The notes under the pieces: generated by a model | Databases searched by the model: none | Told to the model about the DNA's origin: nothing | What the model saw: only the letters and a program-made list of their open reading frames with translations | Program-made: the position numbers and the translations under genes | Assembly (NCBI GenBank): GCA_030447905.1 | Contig: JAUJNZ010000006.1 | Location: 131,813 to 195,812, forward strand | Source of the DNA: Thermoleophilaceae bacterium | GTDB taxonomy: Bacteria > Actinomycetota > Thermoleophilia > Solirubrobacterales > Thermoleophilaceae | Length of the DNA stretch: 64,000 bases | Direction of reading: 5' to 3' | Shown: positions 19,463 through 28,951 of the stretch, in pieces | Position numbering within the stretch: position 1 is the stretch's first letter | How the letters are laid out: each line of letters opens with the position of its first letter

Positions 19463-19476
19463 GAAGCTGTTTCAGA
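19463..19476 (+). repeat. left inverted repeat of the IS
   Basis: GAAGCTGTTTCAGA, matching the right end at 12 of 14 positions, preceded by the TTA duplication. Confidence 0.8.
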
Positions 19477-19542
19477 AAAGGACCGGGCGCTGGTCCGGCG
19501 AATCCCACGCCCGCTTGACATAACCGAGCGTGGAGGTGGCCG

Positions 19543-20336
19543 ATGGCGTCGGTGTTCGAGGTCCGCGACGAGGTCTGGGAGGTCGTCGAGCCGCTGCTGC
19601 CCGAGGTGCCCGAGCAGGTCGGACCTGGTCGCCGGCGGGTGCCCGACCGGACGGCGTTCAACACGATCGTGTTCGTGCTCGTGACCGGGATCGCGTGGCG
19701 ACACGTCCCGCGCGAGCTCGGCTGCTCGGGGGTGACGGCCTGGCGGCGGCTGCGCGACTGGCAGCAGGCCGGGGTGTGGGAGCGCCTGCATCGCACGCTG
19801 CTCGAGCGCCTCAACGCCGCCGGGGCGATCGACTGGTCGGCCGCAGTCGTCGACGGCAGCCACATCCGCGCTCTTCAAGGGCTCAAACCGGGCCTTCGCC
19901 CGTTGACCCGCTCGAGAACCGGGTCAAAGCACCATCTGCTGACCGATCCGTCGGGGATCCCGCTCGCCGCCACGCTGACCGGCGGCCACCGCAACGACGT
20001 CACCCAGCTGCTTCCGCTCGTCGATGGGGTCGGCCCCGTCAAGGGCAAGGCTGGCCGGCCGCGCCAGCGCGCCGACGAGCTGCTCGCCGACCGCGGCTAT
20101 GACCACGACAAGTACCGCCGCGAGCTCTGGCGCCGTGGCGTCAAGCCGACCATCGCCCGTCGCCAGTCGGGCCACGGCTCAGGGCTCGGCAAGCGGCGCT
20201 GGGTCGTGGAGCGGACCTTCGCGTGGCTGCACAACTTCCGCCGCCTACCCGCTACGAACGTCTCGCCGAGATCCACCAGGCGTTCATGAGCCTCGCCTGC
20301 GCGGTCATCTGCCAGCGCTACCTGCGGGCATTGTGA
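19543..20336 (+). pseudogene. IS5-family transposase, frameshifted near the C-terminus
   Basis: ATG 19543 follows a strong ribosome site (GGAGGTGG). The first 236 codons read as a DDE transposase of the IS5 family: N-terminal DUF4096-like part (TGIAWRHVPRELGCSGVTAWRRLRDW), first Asp in VVDGSHI, second Asp in LADRGYD, and Glu in VVERTFAWLHNFRRL. After that the frame ends at 20289 with unrelated residues, while the next frame continues RYERLAEIHQAFMSLACAV and stops at 20334-20336 inside the right inverted repeat. A one-base indel near 20247 explains both. The copy is inactive unless the indel is an error. Confidence 0.82.
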
Positions 20337-20345
20337 AACGGCTTC
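20332..20345 (-). repeat. right inverted repeat of the IS
   Basis: Complement reads GAAGCCGTTTCACA; followed by the TTA duplication. The transposase stop codon lies within it. Confidence 0.8.
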
Positions 20346-20406
20346 TTAGGCACCGCCCGGCCCGGGCTGAGGCCCCGCCCTAGCCAGACCTCCCGACGGG
20401 TCCCCC

Positions 20407-21192
20407 TCACCGCCCCATCCGCCGCAGACCAACCAAACACAGCAACCCGAAGAAGCCGGCCCCCATCCCCGCCAGCGCGAGCACCCCCGGCAGTGTGTGG
20501 GCGAGGCTCGGCTCGATCCCCGAGACCGTCGCCTGGCGCGCGAGCTCGAGGACGTGGGTGACCGGATTGTACTGCGCGGCGCCCTCCCCGAGCCACCCGC
20601 GCAGCAGCGGCTGGGGCGTGTAGGCGGTGGAGAGGAAGACCGCGAGGAAGACGCCCTGCTGCATGAGCGGGCCGGCCTGCTGGGTGCGGAAGATCACCGC
20701 CATGAAGACGCCCCACAGGCCCGGCGACCGCGCAGAACGCCACCGCGGCGACGTAGAGCGCGACGAGCCGGCGAGGCCGCCCGGCAGCTCGGCCCCGAGC
20801 GCCAGGCCGACGAGCAGGACCACCGTGGCCGGGACGAGCGACCGGGTCACGCCGCCGAGCATCGGGCCGACGAGCAGCACGAAGCGCGCGGCACCGGCGC
20901 GACCAGCAACCGGTCGAAGAGCCCCTGCTCGATGTCGCGCGCCAGGTTCGCGCCCGTCGCCGCGCCGGCGAAGCCCGCGCCCTGCAGGCAGGACAGCGGG
21001 ACCACCCAGGAGAGGTAGGAGTCCGTCGGGAAGCCGTCGAGTCCGGTCAGGCGGCCGAACTGGCCGCTCATCCCGAGCAGGAAGACGACGGGCGCGACCG
21101 TGGCCGGCAGCAGCGCGCCCCGGACCCGCAGCACCTCGTTGAGCCGGCGGCGCCGAGGATGACCAGGACGACGGGGAGGCCGCGGCGGTCAC
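20407..21192 (-). pseudogene. ABC-2 type permease A (frameshifted)
   Basis: Starts at GTG 21192, overlapping the stop of the preceding permease (GTGA). Pieces in different frames join into one ABC-2 membrane protein: VLRVRGALLPATVAPVVFLL and LDGFPTDSYLSWVVPLSCLQ, then RDIEQGLFDRLLVAPVPRA, after a shift near 20900 FVLLVGPMLGGVTRSLVPAT, and after two more shifts near 20740 LWGVFMAVIFRTQQAGPLMQ to the stop at 20407. The predicted protein would have about six membrane spans and belongs to the DrrB/ABC-2 exporter class. At least three indels are needed, so it is broken or mis-sequenced. Confidence 0.7.
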
Positions 21193-21982
21193 AGGGTGCG
21201 CAGGCGCTCCTTGAGGGCGAGGGTGGCCAGCGCGGTCGTCGCGATCGCCAGCGCGGCCGCGGCCGCCAGCCCCGCCCACGGGTCGCCGAGCGCCGGGCGT
21301 CGGCCAGCAGCGCGCGGACGCCTCCACCACGTAGGTCAGCGGGTTGTACACCGACGCGTCGCGCAGGACCGGCGCGAGCAGCTCCCGCGGGAAGAAGGCC
21401 GGCGCGGTGAACAGGAGCACGAAGACGAACGGGAAGATGCTCTGCAGCAGCGACAGCGAGCCGGTGCGCAGCGCGATCGCCGAGGCGATGCCGCCGATGC
21501 CGACCGCGGTGCGCCGCCGAGGAGGACGGTGGTGGCGAGCACCGCGCCCACTCCGCCGGGGTAGCGCGCGCCGAAGGCGAGGCGACGGCGAGGAAGAACA
21601 CCGACTGCAGGACGGAGAGCACGAGCGCGCCCGCGAGGCGGCCGACGACGAGGCTCGCGCGGTGCACGGGCGCGGCGAGCAGCCGGTCGAAGAAGCCGAA
21701 CTCGATGTCGGACGCCAGCGCGATGCCCGCTGGTCAGTCCGGCGAGCAGCGCGCCCTGGACGATCGTCCCCGGCACGATGAAGCCGAGGTAGGAGGTGAC
21801 GTCGGGAAAACTCGTCGAGGCCCTGCGCGGCGCTCGTGCCGCTCGCGATCACCGCGAGCAGCATCAGCGGCAGCACGAACGTCGGCATCAGCAGCTGCGC
21901 GCGGCGGAACTGGACGCTGAGCGCGCGGCGGCCGAGCGCCGCGACCACGCGCCCCTCGCGCGCCGCGCCGCGCGGCGGTCAC
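21189..21982 (-). pseudogene. ABC-2 type permease B (frameshifted)
   Basis: Starts at GTG 21982 (overlapping the ATPase stop) and ends at TGA 21189-21191. Segments in all three frames recombine into a DrrB-like permease: ALSVQFRRAQLLMPTFVLPL, GFIVPGTIVQGALLAGLTS, DIEFGFFDRLLAAPVHRASL, SLLQSIFPFVFVLLFTAPAF and the end LATLALKERLRTL. At least four frame changes occur in under 800 bp. The 4-nt overlaps with both neighbours show that the three genes once formed a coupled ABC exporter operon. Confidence 0.7.
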
Positions 21983-22985
21983 GCGGCGCTCCGGCGGGCG
22001 CGCGGAGGTCGTCCTCGGCGGCCGTGCCGGCGCCCTCGAGCCGCGAGCCGGTGACGGCGGCGAAGACGTCGTCGAGCGTCGGGCTCTCCACCTCGACGGA
22101 CTCCACCTCGACGCCGCGCTCGTCGAGCGCCCGGATGACCGCCGGGATCGCCGCCTTGCCGGCGGCCGTGCGCAGCGCCAGGCGCGTCGGCGCCGCCGCG
22201 CTCGGGCGGCTCGACCTCGCCCAGCGCGGCGAGCGCCTCGCGGCGCGCGCCGCGCCGCGGGATCGGCGATCTCGACGTGCACGGTCGGCTCGCCGACGCG
22301 CGCCTTGAGCGCGTCGGGCGCGCCCTCGGCGACCAGCCGGCCGTCCGCGATGATCCCGACCCGGTCGGCGAGCTGCTCGGCCTCCTCGAGGTACTGGGTG
22401 GTGAGGAAGACGGTGGTGCCCTCGTCGTTGAGCGAGCGGACCTCGCGCCACAGCGCGGCGCGGCTCGTCGGGTCGAGGCCCGTGGTCGGCTCGTCGAGGA
22501 AGAGCACGAGCGGGCGGTGCACGAGCGCCAGCGCGAGGTCGAGCCGCCGGCGCATGCCGCCCGAGTAGCCGCCCACGCGCCGGTCGCCCGCCACCGTCAG
22601 CCCGACGCGGTCGAGCAGCGGACCGCGCGCTCGCGCGCCTCGGCGCCGCGCAGGCCGTGCAGCGCGCCCTGCATCCGCAGCAGCTCGCGGCCGGTCATCA
22701 GCGGGTCGATCGCCGCCTCCTGGAGCGCGACGCCGATCGAGCGCCGGACCGCGTCGGCCTCCGCGGACCAGGTCGTACCCGGCGACGCGCGCCGAGCCGC
22801 CCGTCGGGCGCAGGAGCGTGGTGAGGATGCGGACGGTGGTCGTCTTGCCGGCGCCGTTGGGGCCGAGGAAGCCGTAGATCTCCCCCGGGCGGACCTCGAG
22901 GTCGAGCCCGTCGACGGCGCGGATGCCGCCCTTGAACTCGCGCACGAGCCCGTGGACCTCGACGGCGAGGCGCGTGGGAGGACAC
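21979..22985 (-). pseudogene. ABC exporter ATP-binding protein, DrrA-like (frameshifted)
   Basis: Pieces read RLAVEVHGLVREFKGGIRAV, Walker A FLGPNGAGKTTTVRIL, ABC signature YSGGMRRRLDLALAL, Walker B LVLFLDEPTTGLDPTS and the H-loop region TVFLTTQYLEEAEQLADR, all in the right order. Frame shifts are needed near 22975, 22765, 22620 and 22255. The C-terminal part (ESVEVESPTLDDVFAAVTG) is typical of DrrA-type drug or lipid exporters. It leads the exporter operon with two permeases. Confidence 0.75.
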
Positions 22986-22989
22986 GCGG

Positions 22990-23700
22990 GTGGACACGGG
23001 CCGTCGCGCCCCCGGCTCGCGATCCGCCGGCCGCTCCGCGCGCCTTCCTCCTCGCCGCCGCGAGCGCCTCGCCGCTCCCGCCGAAGTAGGCCGCGGGGCT
23101 CCGGCGATCGAAGCGGCCTCGCCGCAGGTCGGGAAGGGCTCGTGCGCGCGCGCGACCGCGTGCGGTCGACCGGCGGCGCCCCGGTCTTGGACGCGGTGGC
23201 GGCGAAGTCGGGCGTTCCACGACGGCGGGCGCGCTCGCGGTGCCGCATCCCCCGGCGGGGCGCCTCCGCGGAAGGCAGGCCGCGCGCGCCGTCCACTCGA
23301 CATCGGCGGGGTCGCCAGCGCTCGCGCAGCCCCGACGCGCTCGCCTACCGGCGACCGCGAGCGCCGTCGGCCCGCAGCAACCTCGCCGACGCGCTTCTGC
23401 GTGGTCATCCCGAGGCGACTACGCCGGGCCCCCGCGAAGGGCCGACCCGTCGGCTCGCGCCGGTGCAGCGCCGGAATCGGCGGGCCCGGCATCCTGATCT
23501 GAGTACCGGGTCGGGCCCTCGCGAGCGGCTGGGACGACGACGACTGGACGGGCACGCCCCCGGAGGCGTGCCATTCGCGCGACCGCGCGGATGCCCGGCG
23601 TCGCTGGGCCCGCCAGCACCCGATCATGCCGGGGCGCTCGGCCTGTTCGTCGTCCTGGCGATCCGCGCGCTCGCGATACCGCGACTAGCGCCTGCGCGAA
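22990..23700. other. stretch with no recognisable gene
   Basis: About 700 nt between the exporter ATPase and the carboxylesterase gene. Several long open frames exist on both strands but all are Arg/Pro/Ala-rich with no recognisable motif, as expected by chance at this GC. A decayed regulator could be hidden here, but nothing supports it. Confidence 0.5.
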
Positions 23701-23701
23701 T

Positions 23702-24351
23702 CTAGGGGCGCGCGCCCACCCAGTCGACGAGCTGGGGCACCGCGCGCGGGTCGATCGTGTGGGGGACGGCGCTCTCGAGGTAGAGCACGTCGGCTCCCGC
23801 GGCGGTCGCGCGGTCGCGCGCGTCGCGGCCGAACTGCACGCCGATGATCGGGTCCTGCGAGCCGTGGGCGATCGCCACCGGCAGCCCGCGGAGGTTCTCC
23901 TCGGAGACCTCGAAGCCGGGCACCGTCGGGATGAAGCCGCTGAGCGCGAGGATGCCGGCCGGGCGCGCGGGCGGCCGGCGCGCGCGCCGAGCGCCCAGGC
24001 CATCACGGCGCCCTGCGAGAAGCCGCCGAGGATCGTGCGCTCGGGCGGGATCCCCGTCTCGAGCGCGAGGGCGGCAAGCCAGCCGTCGAGCCTGAGGAAG
24101 GTGTCGTCGAAGGTCGCCGGGTCCGGGAAGGCCGACGCGCGGCACGACGTACCAGTGAAAGCCGCCGGGCGGGAGGCTGAGCGGGCCGCGCGGGCAGGCG
24201 CCCGCCAGGCGGCGCTCGGGGTCGAGGACGTCGAGCAGCCCGAAGAGGTCGCGCTCGCTCGTCCCGCGGCCGTGCATGAGGACCAGCGCGCCGGCCGGCT
24301 CCGGCGGCGGCGGCGGGGCGTGACGTGGGCGAGCAGGTCGAGGCCGTCCAT
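23702..24351 (-). pseudogene. carboxylesterase/phospholipase-family hydrolase (frameshifted)
   Basis: Starts MDGLDLLAHV at ATG 24351. Joined pieces give ALVLMHGRGTSERDLFGLLD, GGFHWYVV, TFDDTFLRLDGWLAALALE, the nucleophile elbow GGFSQGAVMAW, SGFIPTVPGFEVSEENLRG, the acid region AHGSQDPIIGV and His in SAVPHTIDPRAVP. This is the esterase/phospholipase family PF02230, usual length about 215 residues. Frame changes lie near 24300, 24140 and 23985. Without indels it would be an intact cytosolic serine hydrolase. Confidence 0.75.
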
Positions 24352-24377
24352 GCCGGCGCCACGCTAGCGTCAACGCG

Positions 24378-24958
24378 ATGCGGCTCGGCGGACGACCCGG
24401 GGTGAACCGCCGGCCGGCCGGCCCGCGTGAGGACCCGCTCGTCGTCCTGCTCCTGCCGCGGGCGCTCGAGGCCTTCGCCCTGCGCGAGCAGGCCGAGGAC
24501 CTGCTCGAGGCGCCCGGCGTCATCGCCGTCGACCCGGCCCCGCTGCCCTACGGCGCGGTCGGCCGGCTGCCGACGCCGCTGACCGCCGGGCTCGCCGCCG
24601 CCCAGGCCGCCCGGCTGGTGCGCGCGCTGCCGGCCGCCCGCGCGCGGTGACCATCTTCCACCCGTTCCAGCTGCCGCTCGCCGAGGCGCTGCTCGACCGC
24701 GCCCCGGACGCCGAGCTCTGGTACGGGCGCACCGGCCGCCACGAGGGCGACGCCGGCGCGCGCGCGCGCGCGCGGCTGCGCGCCACCTCCACGATCGCGC
24801 CGAGCAGCGCGCCGACCTGACGTTCGCGGCCTCCCACGCGCCCGGCGGCGACCTCGCCCGCGCGGTCAACCGGCCGCTGTTCGAGCGGATGGAGGCGCTG
24901 GGCGTCGAGTCGGGCCGGCTGGGCTCCGAGCGCCTTCCTGAGCCCGTCCCGGAGGCGT
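24378..24958 (+). pseudogene. glycosyltransferase-like N-terminal fragment (frameshifted)
   Basis: ATG 24378 opens a frame with ALREQAEDLLEAPGVIAVDP and LPYGAVGRLPTPLTAGLAAA; a shift near 24645 gives VTIFHPFQLPLAEALLDRAP and DAELWYGRTGRHEGD; another gives ADLTFAASHAPGGDLARAVN and a stop at 24956-24958. It resembles the N-terminal Rossmann half of an actinobacterial glycosyltransferase, recognised from HPFQxPLA and AELWYGR. No C-terminal donor-binding half is visible before the convergent gene, so it is also truncated. Confidence 0.5.
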
Positions 24959-24959
24959 A

Positions 24960-26416
24960 GCCGGCGAAGCACCGCCGCGGCCCGCCCCGCGCGCGCGGGC
25001 GCGGCGACGCCCGCCCCGAGCAGCGTCCAGGTCAGCGGGTCCTCGAGGAAGGCGGCGTGGAGCCAGGTGTGGACCACCAGGGCGACGAAGCCCGCGGCCA
25101 CCGCCGCCCGCGCGGCGGAGCGGCGCGCGCCGCGCAGCAGCCGTCCGAGCGCCGCGGCGAGCAGCGCCAGGTAGACGGCGAGCCCGACGATCCCCTGCTC
25201 GGCGGCGACGGTGACCGGCGTGGTGCGCGCCGCCGCGGCCGCGCGCTCGCACCGACGCCGCCTGGCTGCGGCGGTACTCGCCGGAGAACGAGCCGGAGCC
25301 GTGGCCGAGCACCGGGCGCTCGGCGGCGAGCTCGACGCCGCCGCGCACGAGGTCGAGGCGCCCGCTCCGGTCGACCGACTCGCGCGGGGAGAGGTCCAGC
25401 CGCGCGTCGCGGGGAAGGCCGCCACGGCGATCGCCGCCCCCGCCGCCGCCACCGCGGTCGCCGCCAGGGCGCCCAGCGCAGCGCCGCCAGCACCACCAGC
25501 CCGGCGAGCAGCGCCGCGAGGCTCGACCGCGAGAGCGTCAGCAGCAGCCCGGCCCACAGCAGCGCGACCCCCGCCGCCGCCCCCGCCACCGCCCGCGACT
25601 CGCGCCGCCACAGCAGCACGGCGGCCAGGCCGAGCATCGCCAGCGCGAGGAAGCGGCCGAAGAGGTCGGGGTCGAAGAACACCGACCTGACCCGGAAGGA
25701 CTCGCCGACCTGGTCGCCGGCGGCCGCCTTCGGGCTGAGCAGCAGCGTGCGCTGCGAGAACTCCCAGAAGCCGACGGCCGTGAAGACGAGCGCCAGCCCG
25801 GCGAGCACGCCGGCGCAGGTCCCGGTCAGCCGCGGGGTCCAGTCGAGCTCGCGCAGGAGCGCGAACAGCAGCAGGAACGGGACGTGGAAGAAGACGACGT
25901 TGCTCGAGCGCCTTCGAGCCGTCGGAGGCGTAGACGGCCTGCAGCGCGTAGAGGACGACCGCGGCGGCGAGCAGCCGCTCGAGCGGGCCGCCGGCCCTCG
26001 GCAGGTCGGCGGCGCGCGGGCGTCGCCGTCGCGCAGGCGTGGCACGAGCCAGGCGAGCGCCCCGGCCGCGATCACGAGGTGGAGCGGGACGAGCAGGTCG
26101 GCGGTCGTCGCGCCGGACTCGACCGGCACCCGGAACGGCACGGCCGCGACGGCGAGGGCGGCGAACAGCGGCGGCCGGCGCGCGAAGAGCACGGCGAGCG
26201 CGCCACCACGGCCAGCCCGCCGGCGCCGCGGCGGCCGCCACGGCCGGGCGGTCGAGCGAGCGGCTGCACCTGCGGCGTGTCGCGGATCTCGACCCCGAGC
26301 AGGACCGCCGTGAGGACGAGCGCGCCGAGCATCGCCAGCGCGCGGCCGCGCGGCGGCGGGCGCAGCAGCGCTCCGGCGGCCAGCGCGGCCGCGGCGATCA
26401 TGCCGAGCTCGGCCAT
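24960..26416 (-). pseudogene. O-antigen ligase/Wzy-like membrane protein (frameshifted)
   Basis: Starts at ATG 26416 (MAELGMIAAAALAAGALL), whose A overlaps the stop of the upstream gene (TGATG). Pieces show many membrane spans, for example LFAALAVAAVPFRVPVESG, DLLVPLHLVIAAGALAWLV, LTGTCAGVLAGLALVFTAVG, and the ligase loop RSVFFDPDLFGRFLALAML and SFSGEYRRSQAASVRARG. The end EQGIVGLAVYLALLAAALGR and HTWLHAAFLEDPLTW is typical of the Wzy_C family. At least four frame changes are required and the exact stop is unclear. Family members polymerise or ligate cell-envelope polysaccharides. Confidence 0.65.
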
Positions 26417-28313
26417 CAGCGCAGCGGGGAGCGCGGTCGGGGGCGGACGCGCCGCAGGATGTCGGCGACGTTGCGGGTGACCTGCTGCACGCCGGCATCC
26501 TCTTGCAGGCGCGGGCCCCACTCCTCGAGGCCGACCCGGATGACCACGCCGCGCCCGAGCCGCGAGGCGGTCAGCGCCGGCAGCGGCGCTCGGGCTCCCC
26601 GTGGCGGGGTCGAGGCCGGCGTCGGGGCCGGGATCGCGCCCGGCGCCGGCGAGCAGCCGCAGCCGGCCGCCGGGCTCCGGGACCGACTCCTCGAGGACGC
26701 GGAAGGCGCCCAGCCGGTCGGCGGTCCCCTCGAGCAGGCCGAGCCGCGGCTCGTCCTCGAGCGGCACGAGCGGCGCCGGCGTCCTCCAGACGGCGGAGCG
26801 GGCGCAGGCGCGCGCCGAAGACGTCGGTCTGAGTGGGCTGGGTGGGGCGCTCGAGCCGGCCGCGGCGGCGGGCGACGGTCACGCCGCGCCGCAGCGTCTC
26901 GGTGCCGAAGCTCGCCACCCGGCCGCCGCGCTCTGCGTAGCGGCGCAGGCGGCCGGCGAGCGCGCGCGGGATCCAGCGGTGGGGGCCGGCGAGCAGCACC
27001 CCCTCGCGGTCGGTCGGGCTCGGGTCGCTGCGCGAGGCGGCGAGCGCGAGGTCGGTGGTGACGTCGTAGCGGACCCGCGCGCGGTCGAGCAGGGCGAGCA
27101 GCGGCGCGGTCTGCGTCGCGAATCCCTCCGGCAGGCCGCTTCCGTCCGCGCCGGCCAGCGGGCGCGGGAAGCGCACGCGCGAGGTCGCGCCGCGAGGGTG
27201 TCGGGCAGGCCGTCGCCGTCGTCGTCGACGGGGTCGGACCCGAGCCAGCTGATCGCCGGCAGCACCGCGAGGATCTCCGCCCGCTCGGGCGACTGGACGA
27301 GGAACGGCACGCGCGTCGCGTGGCGGCCGTTGCGGACCTCGAGCAGGTAGACGCCCGAGCGGCCGCCGGGCGCGCGGAGGTCGAGCGGCCGCCCCGGCCG
27401 GCCGCTGCCCTTGCGGATCCGCCGCGCGCCGCCGACCCGCCGGACGTTCCAGCGGTAGGTCGCGCCGCGCGAGTCGACGAGGAAGCGGGCGCGCTCGCCG
27501 GCCCGGACCGGCTCGAGCGGCGGCTGGACGGCGAGGCGGCGCACCGTCACCCCCGGGCGCCCGGGGACCTCGCCGGGCTGCGGCGGCAGCCGCGCGGGCG
27601 CGGAGCCGCGGTTGCCCGCGCGGTCCTCGACGGTCGGCACGACGAGGTAGGTGCCGACCGGGGCGGGCTGCCCGCCGACCAGGCCGTCCCAGGTCCCGCG
27701 CCCGGAGCCCGCGCGCGGCGCCTCGAAGGCGGCGACCCGCGCGGGGCCCCGCGTCCGTGCGCCAGACCTCGAACTGCGTGCGCCGGAGGGGGCTGACCCG
27801 CCGCACCGTGAGCTCGACGGGCTGGCCGGGCAGGACGATCGCCGGCCCGCGGCCCGCCTCTCGGCCGCGCTGCGGGCGCGCCCGCACCACCACGGGGCGC
27901 GGCGGGGTGGTGTCGAGCACGAAGGGCGCCGGGACGACGACGGACCGGCCCGAGCGGCGCAGCGCGACGCGGACGCGGTAGCGCCCGTCGCGCGCGCGGC
28001 CGCCCTCGTCCGTGCGCCCGTCCCAGGTCAGCTCGACGGGGCGCGACGGCCGGGCGGCGATCGCGGTGGCCAGCCGCCGGACGCGGCCGCCGTCGCCGCC
28101 GACGACGTCGACCGTCACGTCGCCGGCCTCCTTCACCCGGAACGAGATCGTCTCGGCGTCGAGCCTCCCGTCGCCGTTGGGCGAGAAGAACTCTCGAGAC
28201 GCGCGCCCCGTCCAGCGAGGGAGGGGCGCTCTCGAGCCGCTGGGCGAGGAAGAAGGCCGAGAGCGTGGCAGCGACGAGCAGGCGCGAACACCACCCCGCG
28301 CGAACACCGTCAT
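26416..28313 (-). pseudogene. N,N-dimethylformamidase-beta-like exported protein (frameshifted)
   Basis: ATG 28313 begins MTVFARG, followed after a shift by LLVAATLSAFFLAQRLE, a signal/anchor segment. Then a FlgD-Ig-like domain (EFFSPNGDGRLDAETISFRV, VELTWDGRTDEGGRARDGRY), a second Ig-like region (FLVDSRGATYRWNVRR), and the C-terminal LAVLPAISWLGSDPVDDDGD, DVTTDLALAASRSDPSPTDR and VASFGTETLRRGV, which match the dimethylformamidase beta-subunit C-terminal family as it occurs in Thermoleophilia envelope loci. The gene ends VTRNVADILRRVRPRPRSPL at 26416. Several indels break it. The role is probably cell-surface, but the activity is unknown. Confidence 0.62.
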
Positions 28314-28318
28314 GGCTA

Positions 28319-28474
28319 CGGGATCTTGTCGGAGCCGACGATGACCAGCAGCTTGGCGTTCGCGCCCGCCAGCGACTGGTTGTCGGGGTCCATGGGCGCG
28401 ATGTCGGCGCTGCCGAGCAGCTTGGCGACGTCGCGCGCCTGCGTGCGCTGGCCCTCCGCGTAGTAGACGACCGT
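28319..28474 (-). pseudogene. LytR_C domain fragment (end of an LCP-type protein)
   Basis: About 50 residues in one frame ending at TAG 28319-28321: VVYYAEGQRTQARDVAKLLG, then IAPMDPDNQSLAGANAKLLV and IVGSDKIP. The pattern YYxxGQ...A...L followed by a final V(I/V)xGSD strand is the LytR/CpsA/Psr C-terminal domain (LytR_C). Its N-terminal part is missing: upstream sequence is P5C dehydrogenase. Its context (surface polysaccharide genes) fits an LCP enzyme that attaches glycopolymers to peptidoglycan. Confidence 0.62.
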
Positions 28475-28922
28475 CGATCAGCCCGGCGGCGCCTTCGGCG
28501 TAGTACTCGAGGAAGTCGATCGCCTCGCACACGTCCGCGTCGGCCTCCGCCCACGGCTTGGCGCACTCGCGGACCTGGAGCGCGGCGAGCTCGAGCCGGC
28601 GCTCGCGCAGCCGGGCGGCACCGGCTCGCAGCACCTCGGCGCGCTCTGGCGCCGGTCGGCGGCCCCAGTCGCGAGAGCCGCGCCCCGCCGCCTCGACCGC
28701 CGCGGCGGCATCCTCGGCCGTCGCATCGGCCGCGCGCGCCACGATCCGCGACGGCCGGCCGGGGTCGGTGGATGCCATGCCATCGGCCCGCCCGCGGTCG
28801 CCGCCCACCAGCACCGGCACGGCGAGCGGCGGCCGCGCGTCGAGCTCGCGCAGCGCCGCGAGCAGCGACTCGCGCGCCGGTGCCCGGCGCAGCTCGAGCG
28901 TGGGCTCGTTGGCGAAGCTCAT
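28475..28922 (-). pseudogene. truncated L-glutamate gamma-semialdehyde (P5C) dehydrogenase
   Basis: ATG 28922 with a good ribosome site (GGGAGG) 29 nt after the proline dehydrogenase stop. Only ~148 residues remain: MSFANEPTLELRRAP, LVGGDRGRADGMASTDPGRP, VEAAGRGSRDWGRRPAPERA, ECAKPWAEADADVCEAIDFL and EYYAEGAAGLID. This is the N-terminus of PutA-type aldehyde dehydrogenases (usual length ~500-540). It lacks the NAD-binding core, catalytic Cys and Glu. The reading frame runs straight into LytR_C-like sequence at about 28474. Confidence 0.78.
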
Positions 28923-28951
28923 CGATGCATGGCCTCCCTCGTGGCCGACGG

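Larger units (their letters stand above)
19463..20345 (+). mobile_element. IS5-family insertion sequence (IS1031-like)
   Basis: 883 bp bounded by imperfect inverted repeats: GAAGCTGTTTCAGA (19463-19476) and the complement of 20332-20345, GAAGCCGTTTCACA. The element is flanked on both sides by TTA (19460-19462 and 20346-20348), a 3-bp TNA-type target duplication as expected for the IS1031 group of IS5. It carries one transposase gene. It sits between the arsenic genes and the ABC exporter. Confidence 0.85.

Noticed and set aside
16644-20348. att-bounded genomic island at ssrA
   Set aside because: I looked for a second copy of the tmRNA 3' segment (GATTCCCACCGTCTCCACC) downstream and for an integrase; neither was seen.
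22990-23700. Regulator gene in front of the ABC exporter
   Set aside because: DrrA-type operons often have a TetR or PadR regulator, but no helix-turn-helix could be assembled from any frame here.
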